From the NCBI GenBank assembly GCA_029844215.1, contig CM056728.1:87047676-87111675 (forward strand): 64,000 nt of DNA, in the 5' to 3' direction. The notes beneath the pieces are model-generated. The model was not told where the DNA came from, ran no database searches, and saw nothing but the letters and a program-made list of their open reading frames with translations. Made by a program: the position numbers and the translations under genes. Every line of letters begins with the position of its first letter. The stretch's first letter is position 1. Shown piece by piece: positions 23,247-34,369 of the stretch. This stretch comes from Przewalskia tangutica. Taxonomy: Eukaryota > Streptophyta > Magnoliopsida > Solanales > Solanaceae.

Positions 23247-24470
23247 ATGCCTCCACGCCAGTGCCCGCCCGAAGGGAAAGCGGCCGAGAGCTGCTAGTAG
23301 GACACGTAGTCACGAGGCGTGCCGATCTTTACCCGAGGCGATACCTCGACGGCGAAGTTCCACGACGCCGGCCCAGCAGAGTTTAGAGCGCGGTGGCCAC
23401 GAGACCACGATACTGCGCCTCGGTCCCGGCCGGAAGCGAGGAGATGGGTTCTGAGGAGATGGCGATTACTAGCGAGTTGTGGCGAACGTGAGATAAGTGG
23501 ACGCGGCAGCTCAAAGAGCACCGTGGTTCATCCTAGATCGGATAGCGAGACTACGGGATTTTCTCGAGTTGTAGCCGCGAGTTCTATGGGTCGAGGCCCG
23601 AGGATGATCCGCAGGAGTTCATCCGGCGATTCTGACGGATCGTGAGTGATCGTGGCTTGGAGACCGAGTCGGTGGTCTTAGGTTCACATCATTTGCGTCA
23701 TCTGCGATCGATCGTTTGATTCGTGGGAGCTGTCGGGAGAGCATGCCGCTTCCAGCGGTATGGGGCGAGTTCTCGGAGGCTTTCTCGGCCACTTCTTGCC
23801 TCCGCGGATGAGGGAGCACGGACCGGCAATTTACGATCTTTGAGGCAGAGAGGCGCCTGGTCCGAGTACAACATGGAGTTCGACTCGTTGGCTCGATATG
23901 TCCCGCATTGGTGGCGATATGGAGGATCGAGTGCACCGCCACGCCACCGCTCGGCGACTATTTGGCGTAGGTTGCTGGTGTAGCTCTTGGTGGGCATGGA
24001 CATTGCCGCATGCGAGCTTATGCACCGATGTGAGGAGCGTAGAGGCGGGTTGTCGATTTCAGAAGAAGGCCGGGGCGGGGTCTTTTGGTGGCTCTCGTGG
24101 TGGACGATCTCAGTGCGAACTAGATTTGTACCACCGCGATTCGAGCACTCCTACCGCCTTCAGGCGGCGAGTATTCGGGCAATCGGGGCCCGGGACTTGG
24201 ACTTCAGTATCGGGGTGCTAACCGATCGAGTCCTCTCGGTGTGTCGTCACGGTAGATTCCATTCCGGAGTTGTGGTACTACTTGGTTGTTTGCTACACTT
24301 CGCGGCCAGCGAAGTCACTATGTGAGAGCGTCAGGCGAGGCGCGCAGATGGTAGGGTCACTACTGGTCTTTCGCCGGTCTTCACCTGATTTACTCGCCGG
24401 AGGCGTGGTGCTCGAGGACCAGCAGGTCGCGAGAGGTCGTGGCGAGGTCCTAGTTCTAGCGATCCTCGAG
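23247..24470 (+). pseudogene. A gag, heavily frameshifted
   Basis: The start is placed at ATG 23247 (MPPR), the same position as in M2 and M3. Recognisable blocks appear in different frames: RPRMIRRSSS-like text near 23595-23640; the gag-domain core SEYNMEFDSLARYVP at 23861-23905; GMDIAACE near 23993; a glutamine-poor linker; and a damaged zinc-knuckle region (about 24236-24330) where GRFHSG is clear but cysteines are lost. At least five frame changes are needed. The number of 1-4 base losses here exceeds that in the neighbouring RT segment, which suggests a local sequence-quality problem as well as decay. Expected gag length in this clade is about 350-450 residues, which fits the span. Confidence 0.8.
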
Positions 24471-24853
24471 CGCATTTATGCCTTGTCTAGCCGACAGGAC
24501 CAGGAGGCATCACCGGATGTCGTCACAGGTACCTTATCAGTTTCTTGTTGTGACGTGTATGCCTTGATAGATTCGGGTTCTACCTTGTCATATATATCTC
24601 CCCTTATTGCTAGTAGGATAGGGATAGAGCCTGAGTCCATAGACCTTTTGAGGTAGCTACGCCAGTGGGTGATTCGGTGGTAGCTCGGCGGGTATATAGG
24701 GCTTGCCCGGTGTCTTTATGCAGTCGTCAGACCCTAGCCGACTTGATAGAGTTGGATATGACCGATTTTGATGTGATCATGGGTATGGATTGGTTAGCTT
24801 CTTGCTATGCCAATGTAGACCGCGAGAGAAAGTGGTGCAGTTCCGATTTCTGA
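24471..24853 (+). pseudogene. A aspartic protease domain
   Basis: Retropepsin-type protease that would cut the gag-pol polyprotein. The active-site block ALIDSGSTLSYIS is intact, with the catalytic aspartate codon at 24570-24572. It is preceded by RIYALSSRQDQEASPDVVTG, the usual linker in this clade. After a one-frame break near 24657 the C-terminal half follows: SRQTLADLIELDMTDFDVIMG, then MDWLAS (24665-24853). It lies in the polyprotein between gag and RT and has no start of its own. Confidence 0.87.
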
Positions 24854-26153
24854 GGCCGGTTATTGAGTGGGAGAACACCGTGTCACCGGGGTAGGTTTAT
24901 TTCTTACCTCAAGGCTAGGAAGATGGTGCGAGAAGGGTATATCTACCATCTCATTCGGTGTTTGATCACGAGGCTGCGATACAGATTTTCATCGATTCAA
25001 AGAGTCGAGTTCCCGGATGTGTTTCGCACGACCTCCGGGTATCCTCTCCTAAGAGGAGATAGAGTTTTGTATCGATGTCTTTGCCCACTCGGCTATATCC
25101 ATTCCGCCATACGTAATGGCACCGCCGAGTTGAGAGAGTTGAAGGACCAGTGAGATATTTCTTTGGAGAAAGGCTTCATCGAGCCTAGTGTTTCTCCACG
25201 GGGCGCCGGTATTGTTCGTGAAGAAGAAGGGCGGGCCAGCTGCGTAATGTGTTGATTCTGAGCATCGAACAAGTTGACTATTAAACGAATACCCTTCCCG
25301 TGATTGATGATTTGTTCGACCCGATTGCGGTGCGAGATGTTTCTCAAGATTGACTGCGATCGGGCTATCATCAAAGTGCGAGTTAGAGGCGGATGTCCCA
25401 AGGATCGTATTCGGACCCAGATGCGCACCTATGAGTTCAGGGTTATGTCTTTCGATTTGACCAATGCTCCGGCGGTATTTATGGATTTGATGAACCGAGT
25501 GTTCAAGCCATTTTTGGATACGTTTGTGATAGTGTTCATTGATGACATCTTGGTTTATTCCCGCTCAGAGCAGGAGCATGCGGAGCATTTGAGGACTGTG
25601 CTGAGAGTTCTCCAGGACCAGCGGTTGTACGCCAAGTTTTCGAAGTGTGAGTTTTGGTTGGCTTCGGTGGCGTTCTTAGGGCACATTATTGGTGCCGATG
25701 TTATTCGGGTGGATACGGCCAAGATCGAGGCAGTCAGGAGTTGGCCTAGACCTACTACTCCGACAGAGGTGCGCAACTTTCTGGGCCTTGCAGGTTACTA
25801 TCGGAGGTTCGTGGAGAAGTTTGCTTCTATTTCGGCACCTTTGACTAAGCTGACTCAGAAGGCAGCTAAGTTTCAGTGGACGAATGCTTGTGAGGAGGGC
25901 TTCCAGTTACTGAAGGAGAGGTTGACGACCGCCCCAGTTCTTACTCTTCCAGAGGGCCTAGACGGCTATGTGGTATATTGTGATGCGTCAGGCATCGGGC
26001 TTGGATGTGTGTTGATGCAGCAGGGTAAGGTTATAGCGTACGCATCTCGACAACTCAAGAAGCATGAGAAGAACTACCCCACCCATGATTTGGAGTTGGC
26101 AGCGGTGATTCACGCCTTGAAGATCTGGAGGCACTATTTGTATGGAGTTCATG
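24854..26153 (+). pseudogene. A reverse transcriptase and RNase H (N-terminal part), long readable frame
   Basis: RT copies element RNA into DNA and RNase H removes the RNA strand. The N-terminal RT part (24854-25303) is broken: FISYLKARKMVREGY, then FPDVFRTTSGYPLLRG. From 25304 one frame stays open for 328 codons. It holds RTYEFRVMSFDLTNAPAVF, the catalytic FIDDILVYSRS (DD codons at 25541-25546), KCEFWLASVAFLGHI, the thumb with NFLGLAGYYRRF, and RNase H with YCDASGIGLGCVL (near 25978), YASRQLKKHEKNYPTHDLEL and WRHYLYG. This is the best-preserved coding stretch in the window. After about 26153 the frame shifts and the translation no longer matches the family. Confidence 0.93.
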
Positions 26154-26330
26154 GATATTTACGCACCACAAGAGCCTCAGATATCTTCTGCGGAGGAGTG
26201 AACTTACGAGAGGCGGTGGTTAGAGCTACTCAAGGATTACGATGTCGATATCCTATACCACCCAGGGAAGGCCAATGTAGTGGCAGATGACCTTAGTCGT
26301 AGGTCGATGGATAGTCTATCGGAGTGCGGC
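26154..26330 (+). pseudogene. A RNase H, C-terminal part, out of frame
   Basis: Nucleotides still spell the expected sequence in shifted frames: a TDH-like block at about 26155, RRWLELLKDYDVD-like text at about 26212-26250, and YHPGKANVVADDLSRRSM (26257-26311). Small losses near 26150-26200 cause the frame changes. The connection domain to integrase follows. Confidence 0.78.
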
Positions 26331-27332
26331 AGCAGAGGAGGGCATGGTCGCGAGTTACATCGCCTAGCGAGCCTTGAGTCCGATTGATTGATTACGATAG
26401 TAGTGGGGTTCGAGTTCGAGAGGTTGCGAGTCTTCCATCGCCGAGGAGGTAAAGCGGCGATTTGAGGATCCGAGTATGACCGGTATCGTGATACGGCTCT
26501 TCGTGAGGAAGGTCCATTCGAGGTAGCACGATAAGTGCTAAGATTTGGCGAGTTGTGTGTTCGGATATTGCAGACTTGGCAGCGAGTTCTAGGGAAGCAC
26601 GGCGCGCGTTACTCATCCATCCGGGTCGACAAAGATGTACCACGACCTCGGATATGTGTATTGGTGGGATGGCACGAAGAGGGCGTTGCGAGTTTGTTGC
26701 TCGGTGCTGTGTTGTCGGCAGTAAAGGTAGAGCATCGAGAGGCACAGTGGGTTGTTGCGGACGATAGAGATTCCGACCGGAAGTGGGAGGTGATCAACAT
26801 GGACTTTATCACGGGTTACCTCGCACTCGGAGGAAGCATGATTCTATCTGGGTTATCGCCGATAAGTGGCGAAATCCGCCCACTTTCTTCCGTCGGGCGA
26901 CTTTTTGGTGAGGATTATGCTAGACTTTACATCGAGAGATCGTGAGACGCATGGGTCCCTATTTCTATCATATCGCATGCAGGAGCCCGGTTCTGCCTAA
27001 CTTCGGAGGTCTTTCCGAAGGGATTAGGACGCAGTGAGCCTCGATCGCATTCCATCCTCGCATTGACGGACAGCGAGCGTACTATCCGCACTCTCGAGGA
27101 TATCTGCGAGCCGTGTTATTGATTTCGGGGGTAGCTGGGAGAATCATTTGCCGCTAGTAGAGTTTGCGTATAATAACAACTACCATTCCAGTATCCAGAT
27201 GGCGCCTTATGAGGCCTTATGTGGGAGGAAGTGCAGGTCGCCGATATGCTGGTTTGATGTGAGCGAGGTTCAGTTGGTTGGGCAGGACTTGATATAGCAG
27301 GCGGTGGATAAGGTGAAGCTTATCCGAGGCGG
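26331..27332 (+). pseudogene. A integrase catalytic core, fragmented
   Basis: Integrase inserts the DNA copy. Clear blocks are KWEVINMDFITG (26784-26819), which contains the first catalytic aspartate, and, after a damaged middle, SWENHLPLVEFAYNNNYHSS and QMAPYEALCGRKC (27130-27237), which lie after the catalytic glutamate helix. The second catalytic region (DRGARFT-like) can be traced near 26960-27010 but is not cleanly readable. The N-terminal HHCC zinc site cannot be read with confidence. Several frameshifts fall between 26330 and 27100. Confidence 0.82.
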
Positions 27333-27869
27333 TTGTTGACAACTGAGTCGGCGAAGTCGATCGCGGATCATCGCCGTCGGCATCTGGAGTTTGAGGTTGA
27401 TGATTGGGTTTTCCTGAAGGTGTTACCCATGAAGGGTGTGATGAGGTTTGGGAAGAAAGGGAAACTTAGCCCAAGGTACATTGGGCCTTATCAGATTGTC
27501 CGCAGGGTAGGCAAGGTTGCCTATGAGTTGGATCTGCCGTCCGATCTGGAGGCAGTGCATCCGGTTTTCCATGTTTCTATGCTGAGGAGATGTATCGGAG
27601 ATCCATCTAGAGTGCACCCGATTGACGATGTCCAGGTGACCGAGGGGTTGTCGTATGAGGAGATTCCCATAGCGATACTCGATCGTCAGGTTAGGCGACT
27701 ACGGACAAAGGATGTGGCTTCCGTCAAGGTCTTATGGCGGAACGAGAGCAGAGAGGAGATGACGTGGGAAGCAGAGGAGGACATGAGACAGAAGTATCCT
27801 CACTTATTCCCCACACCTCCAGGTAACTCACTTTCCTACTTGCTGGTTTTAATTATCATATATGCTTAA
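27333..27869 (+). pseudogene. A integrase C-terminus with GPY module and chromodomain
   Basis: An open frame of 178 codons in the same coding direction. Residues about 30-92 are the integrase C-terminal module: GVMRFGKKGKLSPRYIGPYQI (first 20 residues of the motif lie within it), VRRVGKVAYELDLP and VHPVFHVSMLRR. Residues about 108-162 are the chromodomain: YEEIPIAILDRQVRRLRTK, VKVLWRN, EEMTWEAEEDMRQKYPHLF. In chromoviruses this domain is thought to guide integration to heterochromatin carrying methylated H3K9, which suits the self-nested setting. The frame ends at 27869 with a short hydrophobic tail. The stretch is intact and ends 122 bases before the LTR. Confidence 0.93.
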
Positions 27870-27956
27870 GTGTTGTATTGTGGCCATTGTGGCATTTGCA
27901 AATTGTTTAAGTTATGAGGGACTATGCCGTTATCTGTTTTAATTGAATCTAGAAGG

Positions 27957-27991
27957 AACATTCGGGACGAATGTTTCTAAGGAGGGGAGAA
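27957..27991 (+). promoter_or_regulatory. A pre-PPT stem-loop and polypurine tract
   Basis: AACATTCG and CGAATGTT (27957-27975, 3-base loop) stand next to the polypurine tract AAGGAGGGGAGAA (27979-27991). The LTR starts at 27992. The stem is identical to that of the gag-only elements. Confidence 0.88.
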
Positions 27992-30515
27992 TGTTATACC
28001 CCGTAGTTCCAGAGTATGTGTGTGAGGACGTACGTACAATTGTATAAGCCCTAATTAGGTTAAGGATGAAGTTGTGAACTTCCAACGGAAAAGATTCCGA
28101 ACCTTGTGAAGGAAATTTTACGTTTTTAATATTTTAACCAATTACGGATTTTTCCGAGAGATGAAATATTTTGGACCAATAGGAGGGCGACATGTGTCAC
28201 CCTTAGGTGGAATGTTGGACGAAACAAGTGGGCAAGTGGCCAAGTCAAGAAGTCAAGTCTTGAAAGATATTTTGTGGGGCAAGTGGGAAGGGGACCTTGG
28301 ACGTTTTCTTGAGGGCCACATGTCCCAAAGTTGTGGTGGACATATGGACCAAGGTTGTGGTGGACATATGTCCCAATGTTGTGGTGGACACTTGGTGGAA
28401 GACTCCACTCACACAAGCAACCAAATCTTCACCCTCCACTTGCTTGAATCTTGACCCTTGATTGTCCTATAAATACCCCCCTTAAGTGCAAGACTTATTC
28501 ATCCACTTAAACAATTTCCAAGTCTCAAAATCCCTCCCCCCTTTTAGTAGTTCTCGTCCAAAGTCCTCCCCCCCTTTTTTCCTAGCTCTCGTCCGAAACA
28601 CATCCCCCCCCCCCCCCTTGGTAGAAAAAAAATGTCTTCAAGTATTGTTACTATTCCAAAATACCTTAGCCCAAATCCCTTGTAGTATTCCCAAGTTACC
28701 TCTATACTAAGAGCCCGGAAATACTACTTTATTTCCTTTAGTCACAAAACGAAACCCTAGGAAAATCTTCATAGTTGGTTGAAGTATTAAGTAGAAGTTG
28801 TTTAGAAACTTCTAAGGGTTTCTTGGAGCGGATTGGAGCGCACGGAATAGGAGCTAAACGTTGCTCAGGATCGACTTAAATCTTGGATAATTTTGGGCTT
28901 ATCGAGGTAATAATCTTTATCCTTCTATTGTAATTGGAGATTACATATTGTAGTAGTTTAGAATTAAGTATAAGATATATAGAAGGATGGTATAAAAGAA
29001 GAGAATTGAACTGTACTTACATTGGGCTGTATTTCTGATGAGACTTGTGTAGTTTACGTGTGAGGAAGTCTTTGCCCAATTTTCCGTAGATTTAAGAACC
29101 TTATGCTTAGAATATTCTACAGAGTAGTCTAGACGTTGATAGACGTATTTAACTATTATAGGTTGATACTCTGCGCGCGACACATTCGACTTGGCAGGTG
29201 GATTGAGCCGAGGAGGTATGTGATCCTTCCTATACTCTTGAGCATGATATTTGTGAAATATATATAGTACGGTAGACGTACGTGTGTTAACTAAATTTGG
29301 TTTTACTTTGATGTCTTTTGACTTGAGTTTTAAATAATAAGAATCTTGAAGTATTTCAAAAGAGTTATGAATCATTTTTGAAAGAAAGGAAATACTTGGT
29401 TTTAAAAGCTTAAGTGTTATACTAGCTTTATGGGAAGTTAGGTATAACGACTTAAGAAAGATAAAAGGAACGGTTTACTTATTTGCTTATGAAAGCCTTG
29501 TAATGATTTCTAGAAAGTGTGGTAAGTTGGTTTGATAAGTAAACATGTTATGATGCTACGTGTGTTAGTGTCTTGTGATGTTTGTGTAACGGGGTTATTC
29601 TTGTTGTGCTTACGTTGTTAAACGATAAGCGTTATCGGTATTATATCACATACCCACGACTTGTTATGATGCGAGGATTTGCCACCGATGCGAGAATACC
29701 TCATGCGGGTCCATGCGACCTATGCGGAGCTGCGGGAGTTCCAGGATTGATCACTCCGGGTGTGTTACGCCGATGCGAGTAATACCTCATGCGGTCCAGG
29801 TGACTATGCTGACTTCAGGGGTCCAGGATGATGCCGCGGGTTAGCTACCCCCGATGCGAGGAATACCTCATGCGGGCCTATGTGGCCTATGCGGACTGCG
29901 GGAGTTCCAGGATTAGGCTCGCATAATGATATTATGGGCGAATGGCCTTGCTTCGATCATTAGCGGCCTAGAAAAGACCATTTATGTTATATCTATTTTG
30001 CTCTTGGTTATGTTGTGGCACTATGTGCGGTTACATTGGTTGTTTCGTACGTATTTGTAAAATTGGTTTTAAAATGATATGATTTTTACCTGTTGTACTG
30101 ACCTCCTTCGGGGGGCTGCGTTCATGCCGCAGGTAGAGGTATTCCTGTTGTTGATCCCCGCTCCTAGTATCACCGTTTCTGCTTTTGGGAAAACCCCGTT
30201 TCTCCGGAGGCTTATCGTTTGGGTATGATCTCCCTGTCATTATAAGCTTTATGTACATTCAGGGTATGGCGGGGCCCTGTCCCGCCATAGTTGTTTACAT
30301 TCCTAGAGGTCTGTAGTCCTGTTGTAAGTTGGGATGTAACTGTTCACTCTTGATGTATATATACATGCCGAAAGACAATCTTTTCTTGGATAAACTGTGT
30401 CTCATTTTACATATGTTTCATGTCTTGTTTTTATATTCCGCTGGTTACTCTGATGTATGTCTACTTGGGTGCCCGGGTAAGGCACCAGTCTCGGGCCCGG
30501 GATCGGGTCGTGACA
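27992..30515 (+). mobile_element. A 3' LTR, uninterrupted
   Basis: A complete 2.52-kb LTR of type-A U3 with module III at about 29680-29920. The TATA box is at 28468-28475 and a long C run is near 28605-28617. It ends GGTCGTGACA at 30515 and serves as the undamaged reference for A's split 5' LTR. Confidence 0.92.
29680..29920 (+). repeat. Module III tandem repeat in A 3' LTR
   Basis: Three units of about 75-95 bases, each with GATGCGAG followed by AATACCTCATGCGG, a CTATGCGGA block and GGGAGTTCCAGGATT. Copies occur in A's 5' LTR (19669-19789, 22324-22420), S3 (21470-21700), M3 (33020-33250 and 58700-58920), S2 (44050-44290) and, diverged, M1 (3055-3215). Confidence 0.85.
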
Positions 30516-32393
30516 ATACGAAGGCTAACTACCAGATACCAAAGCCGAATCAGCCACGACCGGGGCAAGTACGAGAGCCAACTACCAGATACCAAAGCCG
30601 AATCAGTAAAAACCTCATGGAGAGCTAGTCCATGGAATAACACTATCAACAGGGAAACGAACCCTTATCATGGCCGCATACCCGTGGACCATCCATCGAG
30701 TCAGTATGCCCATGGACTATCATAGTGGAAGCATACCCGTGGGCCGCCCATCGTGTCAGTATGTCCAAAATGATCAAGAATAATACGACCGGTCCTCCAT
30801 CGAGAGACGCGGTAACATAAGGATACAACACTTGCACAACAAGGCTATCACACGCAAACATAGGCAAGTTACACACAACTCAAGGTACTTTCATTTTATG
30901 CCAAAGTCCGGGTTTTAACCCCAAAGTACTACATACTTTAATTCTTTTAAAAAGACCCATTTCTTTCACAAACGTCACCTGATACTAACACTCGTAGTAT
31001 CCAAAATAGAGTAATTATTGTTTTAAGTAAACCAAAACAATTTCCATACCTTCTTTTAAATAAACCAAGACAATACTATGCCTTCTTTTTAAACCAATTT
31101 AAGACACACCCATGCCTTTCTTTTAAACCAAAACACTTCAATTCCTCAAGTCTCTTTTCTTTTAGAAAATAAGTTCCTTACTTGGAATTTAAGAAAATTA
31201 ATACTTGTATATAATGATTCTTATTAAAGTAGTCATGATCAATAAAATGTAATACAATTTTGTCTTATCTTAGCTTCTATGCAGATGGAGGATTCTACTT
31301 GTTTTAAGTTAATTATTTGTCATTACATTTTCCTTTATTAACGCTGCAATGGCTTGTTCGATACTCATTCCCATTTCCGAAATCAATATAACATTATTCT
31401 TTAAAAACCAAGTACTCATTACTCACGAATGAGGTTTCACAACTTTTTAACACAATTCAAGTCCTTAACAAATCATATCAAGTCAAATATAAGTCAAGTC
31501 TCTTTACCTTCAAAATTAAGTCTCACAATCCTTGAATCAAATCTCCTATCTTTTAAGGAACCAACCTCCTAACTTTCAAAATGTCAAGTTATCATTTTAA
31601 ATCCAACAATAAAACCATTCTTTCGTCTTCATAAAGTTGTTATAACTAACTTCCCATAAAGCTATTATAACACTTTATGTTCTAAACCAACCAAATTCGT
31701 TTAGCACACGTACGTCTACCGTACTACATAGTTCACAATCAATCATGCTAGAAAAGATAGGAAGAAGTTCACATACCTCGCGACGATTATCGACAATTAG
31801 CAAAATGCTCCAAGTACTATAACCTTGCTAGCCTTTTACACCCTTCAAGTAGAATACGCTACTCGTAGTACTTCAACCTATAAAGGCCACAAAACGTCTA
31901 TTAATTTCTAGATCCCTTCGTAGAACATTTCTAAGTACAAGGTTCCTTATTCTACGGAAAATTCGGCAGCACATCCCCCCCCCCCCCGGTAACCACATAA
32001 ATCTCCTCATCTATCAAGGCCCGCTACCAAGCCAACAACTCCAAGGGGGGGTTACACGTCTAACCGGACGTGTACAACACTGCCCCACAATAATACTACA
32101 AGTCTACTGTAAATACAGTCCAATGTAAATACAGTTCAATTCTTTATAATCCTCCTTCCAATATATCTTATACTCAATTCTAAACTACTACGATATGTAA
32201 TATCCAATTACAATAGGGGGACAAAGATCATTACCTCGATAAGCCCAAAATTATCCAAGATTAATAAGTCGATCCTGAGCAATGCTTAGCTCCAATTCCT
32301 TACGCTCCAACCCGCTCCAAGCAACCCTTAGAAGTTTTTAAACAACTTCTCTTAACACTTCAACCAACTATGAAGATTTTCCTAGGGTTTCAC
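30516..32393 (-). mobile_element. M2 5' LTR, second segment
   Basis: Continues M2's 5' LTR after element A with the last module-II units (30516-30610), module I (30660-30770) and the AT-rich middle part. It matches 12120-13950 of the 3' LTR. It stops after CCTAGGGTTTCAC, where M3 is inserted. The remaining 0.7 kb should lie right of the window. Confidence 0.87.
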
Positions 32394-34369
32394 TGTCACG
32401 ACCCGAACCCGGGCCCATGACTGGTGCCTTACCCCGGGCACCCTAGTGATACAACATCAGAGAAAATCAGCGGAAATAAAAACTTACACATGAAACAAGA
32501 TATACAATAAGAAAAAAATAGGCTAACCAAAACGGTCACCTTTCTGTATATATAAATAAAAACTTGAACAGTTACATCCTTTACAAACCCTGCCCACAAC
32601 AGTACTACAGACCTCTAAGAATGTTATAACAACAACGACGGACGGGGCCGCCATACCCACGAATGTAGTACTACAACGACGGGGACTATACGAAAGATAA
32701 GCCTCGGAGAAAGCGGAGCTTCCTAAAACGCTGTGATCCTATGGCGAGGATCAACAATCGATGTACTCTACTGCGGCATGAACGGCCCCAAGGAGGTCGG
32801 TCAACAGTACCAAGTATGTGAAATCGTAAATCAAATAAAATCATAACATTTTAAAACCAATTACAAATACGCATTTAACAACCAATTTAATCGCACATAG
32901 TGCCGGCGTAAACAAGAGCAAAATAGATATAACGTGAATCGTCTTTTCTAGGCCGCTAATGATCGAAGCAAGGCGATCGCCCATAGTATCATTATGCGAG
33001 CCTAATCCTCGAACTCGCGATCGCGCATGAACCACCTAGGTCCGCATGAGGTATTCCTCGCATCGGGGGTAGCTAACCCTCAGCATCAACCTGGACTCCC
33101 GCAATCTGCATAGTCACACAGACCACATGAGGTATTCCTCGCATCGGCGTAACACGCCCGGAGTGATCATCCTGGAACTCCCGCAGCTCCACATAGGTCA
33201 CACAGACCCGCATGAGGTATTCCTCGCATCGGGGGCGGCTAACCCTCGGCATAACAAGTCAGGGGGGTAAGTGATATAATACCAGCATAACTGCTTATCG
33301 TTTAAACAATATAAGCACAACAAGAAAACCCCCTTACACAAACGTCACAAGACACTAACACACGTAGCGTCATAACATGTTTACTTATCAAACCAACAAG
33401 AAAGTATTACAAGGCTATCACAAACCAACATAGTCAAGTTACTCACACAAAAGTCACACGATACCTGTAGTATCAAAATAGAGTAACTACCTTTTAAGTA
33501 AACCAAAATAATTTCCATACCTTCTTTTTAACCCAATCTTAAGACAAAAGCATGCCTTCCTTTTTAAACCATTTTAAGACAAAACCATGCCTTCTTTTAA
33601 AACAAAGCCACTTTTTCCTTTTTAAAGTCAAGTAGCAATATACTTTTTAAACCAAGTGTCTTACTCTTTTAAAAACAAGTAACCTATACCTTTAAATCAA
33701 GTTACTTCTCCTTTCCCGAAATCAAGTTGTTTATAAGTCAAGTCTCTTTACTTTCAAAAATCAGTCTCTAAATCATTAAATCATATCTTTTAAGGAAACC
33801 AACCTCCAACTTTTAAAATGCTAAGTTATCATTTTAAATCCAGTGATAAAACCATTCTTTTGTTTTCATAAAGTCGTTATAAATAACTTCCCATAAAGCT
33901 ATTATAACACTTTATGTTTTAAACCAACCAAGGACAACTATTCTCATTTTCGAAATCAAGATAACTTTATTCTTTAAAAGACACACTCATTACTCATGGT
34001 GAGGTTTTACAACTTTTAACATAATTTAAGTCCTTAATATTTCATAACAAGTCACTTAACTTTGGAATCAAGTCAAGGACACAAAAGGAAAATCAAATTC
34101 CTTTAAACACACGTGCGTCTACCGCACTATATATATTTCACAACTATCATGCTAGAAAGGATAGGAAGAGGTTCACATACCTCGCGACGATTATCGACAA
34201 TAAGCAAAATGCTCCAAAGTACTATAACCCTGCTAGCCTTTTCCACCCTTCAAGTAGAATACGCTACTCGTAGTACTTCAACCTATAATGGCCATAAAAC
34301 GTTTATTAACTTCTAGATCCCTTCGTAGAATATTTCTAAGTACAAGGTTCCATATTCTACGGAAAATTC
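32394..34369 (-). mobile_element. M3 3' LTR, first segment
   Basis: Begins TGTCACGACCCGAACCC at 32394 inside M2's LTR. It contains module III (about 33020-33250) and a long AT-rich tract. It is interrupted at AATTC (34365-34369) by S1 and resumes at 53573. Together the two parts make about 3.10 kb. Confidence 0.88.

Larger units (their letters stand above)
17981..30515 (+). mobile_element. Element A: full-length Tekay/Del-type chromovirus
   Basis: Spans both LTRs, primer site, gag, protease, RT, RNase H, integrase, chromodomain and polypurine tract. Its length is 12.5 kb, or about 10.0 kb without the nested solo LTR S3. It sits in a module-II unit of M2's 5' LTR: the left flank ends AGTAC (17976-17980) and the right flank starts ATAC then GAAGGC (30516-30525), a target duplication with one G missing. 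It is the only copy with every domain and the likely kind of master for the gag-only elements around it. Its reading frames are broken in the present sequence. Confidence 0.9.

Noticed and set aside
28601..28620. Long homopolymer C or G runs (also near 7397, 31976, 39647, 54117 and 63259) as G-quadruplex elements
   Set aside because: They vary freely in length between copies and are typical of slippage or sequencing error. Without spaced G-tracts I see no support for a defined structure.
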